Assembly: GCA_025517485.1 (NCBI GenBank)
Contig: JAOPKB010000010.1
Location: 1-64,000, forward strand
Direction: 5' to 3'
Source of the DNA: Natronoglomus mannanivorans
Lineage (GTDB): Archaea > Halobacteriota > Halobacteria > Halobacteriales > Natrialbaceae
DNA: 64,000 nt
The notes beneath the pieces are model-generated. The model had not been told where the DNA came from and made no database searches. It saw only the letters and a list, made by a program, of their open reading frames with translations. Position numbers and translations under genes: made by a program. The stretch's first letter is position 1. Each line of letters opens with the position of its first letter. Positions 58,625-64,000 of the stretch are shown here, piece by piece.

Positions 58625-60991
58625 TCAGCTCGAGCGACGGGTGGAGTAAAGTGCGGCGAGGGCGGCCAGCGTTCCGAACAGGGTCGTGAAGCCGCTCGTA
58701 GTTGTGTCATCCTCCGTCGACTGGGTGTCGGATTCGGTTTCGGTCTCGGTCTCAGTTGGTGTTTCGGTTTCGGTCGGTGTTTCCGTCTCGGTCTCGGTTG
58801 GCGTCTCGGTTTCGGTTGGCGTCTCGGTTTCGGTTGGCGTTTCCGTCTCGGTCGGCGTCTCGGTTGGCGTTTCCGACTCGGTCGGCGTCTCGGTTGGCGT
58901 CTCGGTCTCGGTCGGCGTTTCGGTTGGCGTCTCGGTTTCGGTCGGTGTTTCCGTTTCGGTTTCGGTCGGTGTTTCCGTCTCGGTTGGCGTCTCGGTTTCG
59001 GTTGGCGTTTCCGTCTCGGTCGGCGTTTCCGTTTCTGTCTCTGTTTCACTCTCAGTCTCCGTCGAGGTTGGGATCGAGGGCTCAGATTCGGTTTCAGTTT
59101 CCGTCGGTGTCGGTCCGGATCCGGATCCCGACCCCGAATCCGTCTCTGTCTCCGTCTCCGTTTCTGGCGGCGGATCGTCGGTCTCGGTCTCCGTCGGCAC
59201 CGTCGGCCCGTCGTCGGGAGTCTCCGTTTCTGCGTCCGAATCGGTTCCAGACCCGGTCTCGGTCTCGGTCTCGGTCGCCGTCGATTCGAGATCCGACGAC
59301 GCCGAATTATCGGTGACGGACGAATCGTCGTTCCACTCGGAGAGCACGCCGGCAGCACCGGAGGACGGACCGAGTACCGCCAGGCCGACCCCCGAAACGA
59401 GCAACACGACGCCGGCGACGGCCAGCAGTCCCTGAAACGTTCCGGTCGAGAGCGTGATCGACGGCCAGCCGAGTCGGGACGTCTCGAGCCGACGGGACAG
59501 CGACGCCGCCGTCGACCCGATCGGATCTGGGAACTCGGCGAGCAGTGAGAGACACTCGCCCACGCCGAGCGCGCCGGTCAGGAACGCACACGCGACGAAG
59601 ATCGCGAGCCCGACCGGCGGGACGACGGCGAGCGCGATCCAGGGATTGGTGAAGACACTGGGGAGCAACAGGATCGGCGCCGCCGCGAGGAGCGTGGCCA
59701 GACAGATCCGACCGAACCGGGCGTTCGACAGCGGGTGAAAGCCGATCTTCCGGGCGCTCACGCAGTGACAGAGGAACATCGTCCCGTAGCCGATGCTGGT
59801 CGCGACGGCCGCACCGTGCATCCCGTAGCGGGGGATCAACAGGAGATTGAGGACGACGTTGATCCCCGCCGCGACGCCGGTCGCCATGATGGGATATCGC
59901 AGGTCACCTTTCCCCTGCGAGACGGCCAGGATCGGTCGTGCGAGTGCGAACCCGAGCGCGCCGGGTAACAACAGGACGAGCGGATCGATCGCGGGGATCG
60001 CCTCCGGCCCGAAGTAGATCGGAACCACGACGTCGGCCAGCGACGCCAGCCCCAGCGCCATCACCGCGGTGAGCAAGAAGGTGTATCGCGTCGTCTTCGC
60101 GGCGATGTCCGAAATACGGCTGGTCTGGCCCTTCGACCAGAGTTCGGACATCGAGTGGACGTACACCGTCTGCAGAGCCAACGGGACGAACCAAAGGAAC
60201 TCCGCGAGCGTCAGTGCGGCCTTGTAGTTTCCGACGTCGGCACTCTCGCGGAACGTCTGAAGCATGACGATGTCGATGTGATAGAGCGACGAGAGTAACA
60301 ACACGAGGAGGATGCTCATCGAGTTGAACGTGAACATCGTCCGCCGGGGGAATCGCGGCGGCGCCCGCTGGAAGAGGATCGAGAGCGAGACCTGCTGGTG
60401 TACCAACACCAGTCCGACGGCGGCGACGAGCAAACACGCGAGGATCCGTCCAGCCAGCGCACCAATGACGCCGTGTCCGACGTACACGAGCGGGAGCGCG
60501 AACGCCGCGAACGCGACGGTGTCGAGCACGTTGAGGGGTTCGGAGTAGCGCTCGAGGCCGAACCCCATGAGCGTCTTGCGGGCGTACGCACGAAACTGCG
60601 ATGCGATGACCAGGATCGCCAGCGCGTAGAAGTAGATCGTGAACTCGGGGCCGATCAGGTCGGCGACGAGGCCGGTGTAAGAGAGGACGAACAGGATCCC
60701 CGCGCCGATGGCCGCGAACAGGATCGCGAGCCGGAAGTAGTAGCCGACGACGTGGGCTTTCCAGTTGCGGATCTGGCGCTCCTCCGCGAGGAACTTGCGC
60801 ACGCCGTCGGTGATCCCCGAGCTGATGAAGATCATGTAGATGGCGAACACCGAGAGGAGAAACGAGTAGTCGCCGAAACTCGAGACGCCCAGCAGTCGGT
60901 ACAGCAGCGGGGTCGTCAGGATGCCGACGATCAGAATGGCGACTTTGCTACTGACGACCGAGAGTACGCCGCTCAAGAGGGTTCGGTTCAC
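58625..60991 (-). CDS. Wzx/MATE-type polysaccharide flippase with stalk and PGF-CTERM-like tail
   Basis: 788 residues from a GTG at 60991, supported by an AGGTGA ribosome-binding site. The first 490 residues are a polysaccharide flippase with about 14 helices ('LSGVLSVVSSKVAILIVG', 'LLYRLLGVSSFGDYSFLLS'). After the last flippase helices there is an extra segment: helix 'GLLAVAGVVLLVSGVGLAVL', then a Ser/Thr/Glu stalk, about 110 residues of 'TETETPTE' repeats, and a C-terminal 'SGFTTLFGTLAALAALY-STRRSS' that resembles PGF-CTERM tails. A single continuous frame carries all this. Moves lipid-linked glycan across the membrane; the role of the tail is unknown. Long leader of about 240 nt behind a composite promoter. 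Confidence 0.88.
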   Translation of the reverse strand: MNRTLLSGVLSVVSSKVAILIVGILTTPLLYRLLGVSSFGDYSFLLSVFAIYMIFISSGITDGVRKFLAEERQIRNWKAHVVGYYFRLAILFAAIGAGILFVLSYTGLVADLIGPEFTIYFYALAILVIASQFRAYARKTLMGFGLERYSEPLNVLDTVAFAAFALPLVYVGHGVIGALAGRILACLLVAAVGLVLVHQQVSLSILFQRAPPRFPRRTMFTFNSMSILLVLLLSSLYHIDIVMLQTFRESADVGNYKAALTLAEFLWFVPLALQTVYVHSMSELWSKGQTSRISDIAAKTTRYTFLLTAVMALGLASLADVVVPIYFGPEAIPAIDPLVLLLPGALGFALARPILAVSQGKGDLRYPIMATGVAAGINVVLNLLLIPRYGMHGAAVATSIGYGTMFLCHCVSARKIGFHPLSNARFGRICLATLLAAAPILLLPSVFTNPWIALAVVPPVGLAIFVACAFLTGALGVGECLSLLAEFPDPIGSTAASLSRRLETSRLGWPSITLSTGTFQGLLAVAGVVLLVSGVGLAVLGPSSGAAGVLSEWNDDSSVTDNSASSDLESTATETETETGSGTDSDAETETPDDGPTVPTETETDDPPPETETETETDSGSGSGSGPTPTETETESEPSIPTSTETESETETETETPTETETPTETETPTETETPTETETETPTETETPTETPTETETPTETPTESETPTETPTETETPTETETPTETETPTETETETPTETETPTETETETESDTQSTEDDTTTSGFTTLFGTLAALAALYSTRRSS
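58735..59060. repeat. coding minisatellite of the ETPT stalk
   Basis: About 320 bp of degenerate 18-bp and 12-bp units of the type TCGGTNGGNGTTTCGGT that encode Thr-Glu-Thr-Glu-Thr-Pro repeats on the minus strand. All units are multiples of three. A run of six-base repeats (CGAGTC/CGAGTT) lies in the leader at about 61050-61120. Confidence 0.85.
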
Positions 60992-61231
60992 GAGATCACC
61001 TGTTGGTTTGGGTTCGAGTTTGGTTCGAGTCAGTCGAGTTTGGGTCGGTGTAGTCGGGCTCGAATCGGCCCCGGGTCCGAGTCCGAGTCCGAGTCCAAAT
61101 CCGAGTTCGAGTTCGAGTTCAGCGTCGCGACCCACGTCGAGTCCAGATGGATGTGGACGTCGAAAGACGGCGGGCCGAGACCGACCCGCCTGCGAGTATC
61201 GTTCGTGAAGAACACCGACCGTTCGGAGGCA

Positions 61232-61253
61232 GTTTATTATAGAGACGGTAAAC
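61232..61253 (-). promoter_or_regulatory. composite promoter of the flippase gene
   Basis: Minus strand: GTTTACCGTCTC followed by TATAATAAAC at the 12-nt register, also flanked by GTTTA/TAAAC ends. About 240 nt before the flippase start. Confidence 0.65.
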
Positions 61254-61286
61254 GTCGTGAGCCCGCGTCCTGACGTCGTCTGGCGA

Positions 61287-61970
61287 TCAGTCGCGGACGG
61301 ATCGGTCCGTCTGGCGGAGGTCGAGCATCGTGACGATCAGCTGGGCGACCGCTCGCCGGAGTCGCTGGGAGACGGCGGAGGTCGAGATCCCGAGCTGGTC
61401 GGCGATATCCTCCTGGGTCCCCTGTCGCGGGATGTCGTAGTAACCTACGTAGAGTGCCGTGAGCAGGATATCCCGCTGTTGATCGGAGAGCCCGATGGTC
61501 GCGAGTTCGTCGACCGAGTCCGACTCGTAGAGCTGTGCGACGCGAAACGAGATGTCGTTTCGTCTGCAGTAGTCGTTGAACGCGACGAGAGCGTCGCGGT
61601 CCGGCAGGTGAACGCGGAGGATCCAGTCGCGGTCGCTGGCGACGATCCGGAACGTAAACGCGCTCCACTCGACCGTCCACGACGGTGGAACCAACTCGAG
61701 GTCGGTCGAAACCCGAACCCGGTAGATCGTCCGTTCGGCGAACGTCGCGATTCGGGTGGGGTCGGCGACGGTGTGATCGGCCTCGAGGGCGGCCTCGAGT
61801 GCCCGATCTGTGTCCCCAAATACCGAGACGAAGAGCACTCGCTCTCGGCCGTGATCGGTCTCGAGGGTCGTTTCGTACTCCCATCGGATCGTCGCGTCGT
61901 CGGTCGAACGGATCGTCGGGAGCAACACGAGGTCGTCGTGAGAGACGTGTATCTCCGCGATAACGTTCAT
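61287..61970 (-). CDS. HTH_10 (Bat-type) transcriptional regulator
   Basis: 227 residues. The N-terminal sensor-like beta domain is complete ('MNVIAEIHVSHDDLVLLPT', 'WILRVHLPDRDALVAFNDYC') and is followed by HTH_10: 'LSDQQRDILLTALYVGYYD', 'IADQLGISTSAVSQRLRRAV'. The glycan island lies directly next to it and two composite promoter copies are upstream of it, so it is a good candidate for the regulator of the regulon, possibly with feedback. Confidence 0.9.
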   Translation of the reverse strand: MNVIAEIHVSHDDLVLLPTIRSTDDATIRWEYETTLETDHGRERVLFVSVFGDTDRALEAALEADHTVADPTRIATFAERTIYRVRVSTDLELVPPSWTVEWSAFTFRIVASDRDWILRVHLPDRDALVAFNDYCRRNDISFRVAQLYESDSVDELATIGLSDQQRDILLTALYVGYYDIPRQGTQEDIADQLGISTSAVSQRLRRAVAQLIVTMLDLRQTDRSVRD

Positions 61971-62008
61971 CGAGAGGTCTGTCCCGTCGTGGGTCGCTGG
62001 AGGTGTTT

Positions 62009-62067
62009 CTTATATCGTCTCTAAGGATCTCGCTCCCACGAAGCGGCCGTTTATCGGGGGCGTAAAC
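62009..62067 (-). promoter_or_regulatory. two composite promoter copies upstream of the HTH_10 gene
   Basis: Minus strand: CCTTAGAGACGATATAAGAA (62009-62026), box 43 nt before the ATG, and further upstream GTTTACGCCCCC followed by GATAAACGG (62048-62067). Both keep the 12-nt register. Confidence 0.55.
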
Positions 62068-62233
62068 CGTGCAACGGTTCGGCTGGAGGTTAGGTGTTGG
62101 GTGACGGTGACAGTGGGGTCTGGGTCTCGGGTCTCGAGTGTGAGTGTGAATGTGAGTGTCGACCGTCGAATGACGAGCCACGAGTGCCAACTATCGTATC
62201 GATCGACGGCTCGAGCGACCGCCAGTAACCGAT

Positions 62234-63865
62234 TCAATACGTGTTCGCGACCGTGACGAGTCCCTCGGCACCGTCGTTTCGGATGCCGTTGGCGAGCCGG
62301 TTTCGGACGAGGATCGTGTTTCGACTCCCCGCGTAGAGGTGGATGGCTGCGCGGTCGGTGGTGTACGATTCGGCGTCCGTCTGTGCGTACAGCGTCCCGT
62401 CGCCGAGTTCGACGAACGGGTGACCGGTGGCGCGGTACGTACCGCCGTAGACGGTGCACTCGTCGCCGGTGTTGACGAGCGCGTTCCGTCTCGTCCCGTC
62501 GCGGCCGCGTTGCTCGACGTCGCAGGACTCGAACCGACAGTTGCTCCGCCCACAGCGGATGCCGTCGCGGAAGCCGGCGCCGTCACCCGATTCACCCGAA
62601 ATCGTGACATCCCGGCACGTGACGCGCTCGCGGCTGTCAGTGTCGCGGATCCAGAGCGGATAGCCGCCCGCGGTCTCGTGGGTGACGTCCGTCTCGGTGA
62701 TCGTGGTCTCGCCTGCATCGGGGGAGACGACGAGTCCGTGAGTGACTCGATCGCCGCCGATCTCGACCGTCGTGTCGTCGATCCGCGCGCCCGTGTTGGT
62801 GTTCATGACAGCGATCGCGTGGCTGTTCGGCAGCGGTGAGGTGTTTCGGACCACCGCTCCCTCGACGCGGGCGGTGCCGTGTTCGAGTTGAATACCGCGT
62901 TGACTCTCGTCGAGCGATCGGGTTCGATCGATTTCGACCGTCGGCCACAGAACGCGGCTGTTCGTGCCGCCGACCCGGATGGACACGGGGTTGCTGTTCT
63001 CGAAGTGACCACCGTTGACGATGATCTGCCCGTCACCGTTGCTGGCATAGAGGCCGTTGCTGGGGAACGCACCGAGTCGACAGCGCTTGAACTGGAGCGT
63101 TCCCCGGGTCTCGTTGGCCTCGATTCCGATCGGTCCGCGCCAGGCGTTGCCGGCGTGTGGCGTCTCGTCGACCCACGCACCCCCGTCCGGCGCCCAGAAG
63201 TCTTCGACGATCCCGGTTCCGTCCGGATCGACGACGTTGAAGAGACCGGGACCCCACGTCCCGCTGTCGTGTTCGCCGCGAACGTGGATATTTCGGACCT
63301 CGAGTCGGTCAGTGGCGTACGCCTCGATGGTTCGGATACCGGTGTCGGGGGTGGTCTGATCGACGGTGAACCCCTCGAACCGGAGGTGACTTCCCGGGCT
63401 AGTGTGCGTCCCCAGCCGGAAGAGGCGGTACTGCGGCCCGTCGAAGTCGTGGTAGTTCGCCGGGACCAGCGTCGCGTCGTCGCCGACGACGGCGAACTTC
63501 TCGAAGTTCGTGAAGCGGAACTGGCTGTCCATAGCGTACTCCCCCGGCGGGAAGTACAGCAGCGTGTTGTCGCTTCGAACCGACTCGAGTACGGGCGTGA
63601 TCGGTTCGGTGCCGGTGTTGTCGGCACCGGCTTCGGCGACGTTGACGACGGTTCGGTACTCGTCGTAGTACGCCACCTCCGGGTTGGCACCCGCGGTCGC
63701 GGACAGTCCCAGTGCCGAGAGGCCGGTGGCGGCCGCGGCCTTCAGCGTCGCTCGTCGCGAAACGGTCGTCGCGCCGCCGCCAGAGCGGTCCGCTCGAGCG
63801 GAGTCTGTAGTTGTATCACGATGGCTGTCAGTCGCGTCGCACGGTAATTCGTTCTGAGGTACCAT
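62234..63865 (-). CDS. secreted right-handed beta-helix protein (copy 2)
   Basis: 543 residues with an N-terminal extension before the Tat signal 'SRRATLKAAAATGL' (about residues 36-55). It matches copy 1 (50998-52494) along its length: 'ANYHDFDGPQYRLFRLG', 'EHDSGTWGPGLF'. Extracellular, probably acts on or binds the glycan made by the island. No composite promoter was clearly found: only a weak 'GATAC' lies about 33 nt before the ATG. Last gene of the window; the remaining 135 bp hold nothing recognisable. Confidence 0.83.
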   Translation of the reverse strand: MVPQNELPCDATDSHRDTTTDSARADRSGGGATTVSRRATLKAAAATGLSALGLSATAGANPEVAYYDEYRTVVNVAEAGADNTGTEPITPVLESVRSDNTLLYFPPGEYAMDSQFRFTNFEKFAVVGDDATLVPANYHDFDGPQYRLFRLGTHTSPGSHLRFEGFTVDQTTPDTGIRTIEAYATDRLEVRNIHVRGEHDSGTWGPGLFNVVDPDGTGIVEDFWAPDGGAWVDETPHAGNAWRGPIGIEANETRGTLQFKRCRLGAFPSNGLYASNGDGQIIVNGGHFENSNPVSIRVGGTNSRVLWPTVEIDRTRSLDESQRGIQLEHGTARVEGAVVRNTSPLPNSHAIAVMNTNTGARIDDTTVEIGGDRVTHGLVVSPDAGETTITETDVTHETAGGYPLWIRDTDSRERVTCRDVTISGESGDGAGFRDGIRCGRSNCRFESCDVEQRGRDGTRRNALVNTGDECTVYGGTYRATGHPFVELGDGTLYAQTDAESYTTDRAAIHLYAGSRNTILVRNRLANGIRNDGAEGLVTVANTY

Positions 63866-64000
63866 TAGTGCGAGCTAGCGGTAATTTCCATCGAGTATCA
63901 ACAGTTGCACACTGGACGCTCCCATCGGACCGGTTACCGAACGTAGGCACGGCGTGAGGAGTGAAACTGTCGAGCGGCGAGCGGTGAAACAGTCGGCGGA

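Noticed and set aside
61030..61215. 61-codon GTG frame in the flippase leader
   Set aside because: Consists largely of Ser/Asp dipeptides coded by a simple hexanucleotide repeat; distance to the promoter does not fit.

Overview
The window is a high-GC stretch (about 65%) with the strongly acidic proteins, Tat-type signal peptides, HTH_10 (Bat-type), HalOD1 and DUF7344 domains that mark a halophilic archaeon (class Halobacteria, most likely a Natrialbaceae-type genome; the genus is inferred, not shown). No rRNA, tRNA or CRISPR was found.

Layout. (A) 0.1-12.1 kb: an accessory block bounded by two related tyrosine-recombinase genes (488-1615 minus, 10937-12067 plus; the second lacks the catalytic tyrosine). 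It holds an SGNH esterase, a GH2 glycosidase, a truncated-looking HTH_10 regulator, a sensor histidine kinase and a secreted GH5-like lipoprotein with FN3 and CBM9-like domains whose acid/base glutamate is replaced. (B) 12.2-14.4 kb: a GT2 + DUF354 glycosyltransferase pair. (C) 14.7-23.2 kb: a nine-gene Mrp/Mnh cation/proton antiporter operon (order E-F-G-A'-B-C-D-D-D on the minus strand) with a USP-MnhE fusion, a His-rich loop in one D-type subunit and a Ser/Thr-rich leader on another. (D) 23.5-26.4 kb: small regulators, a 26-bp tandem repeat, an Asp/Ser-rich membrane protein and IS200/IS605-end-like repeats around a decayed HTH_10 relic. (E) 26.5-64 kb: a large surface polysaccharide or glycan island with glmS, a nucleotide-sugar dehydrogenase, a second GT2-DUF354 pair, GT4, a GT-C/Wzy-like membrane protein, DUF1616, an asparagine-synthase-like protein, three CE4-type deacetylase-related proteins, another GT2, two paralogous beta-helix proteins, GNAT, a sugar or aminoglycoside-type kinase, SDR and a Wzx-type flippase, together with several regulators. 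An ABC exporter, an M14-type hydrolase and a PAS-HTH_10 regulator sit inside it and look like ordinary insertions.

The most notable signal is a composite promoter: a YTTA box followed at a fixed 12-nt register by ATA(A/G)TA. I found about 16 copies, all between 24 and 62 kb and nearly all directly upstream of glycan-island transcription units on both strands. At several genes the second box lies 33-34 nt before the start codon, as expected for a TATA box of a nearly leaderless archaeal transcript. This suggests one regulon in which the island, glmS and several regulators are switched together. Other points of interest are a flippase that carries a Thr/Glu-Pro stalk and a PGF-CTERM-like tail, a poly-G tract that puts a winged-helix regulator out of frame with its natural start, and degenerate enzymes (GH5-like, CE4-like, recombinase) kept as intact reading frames.
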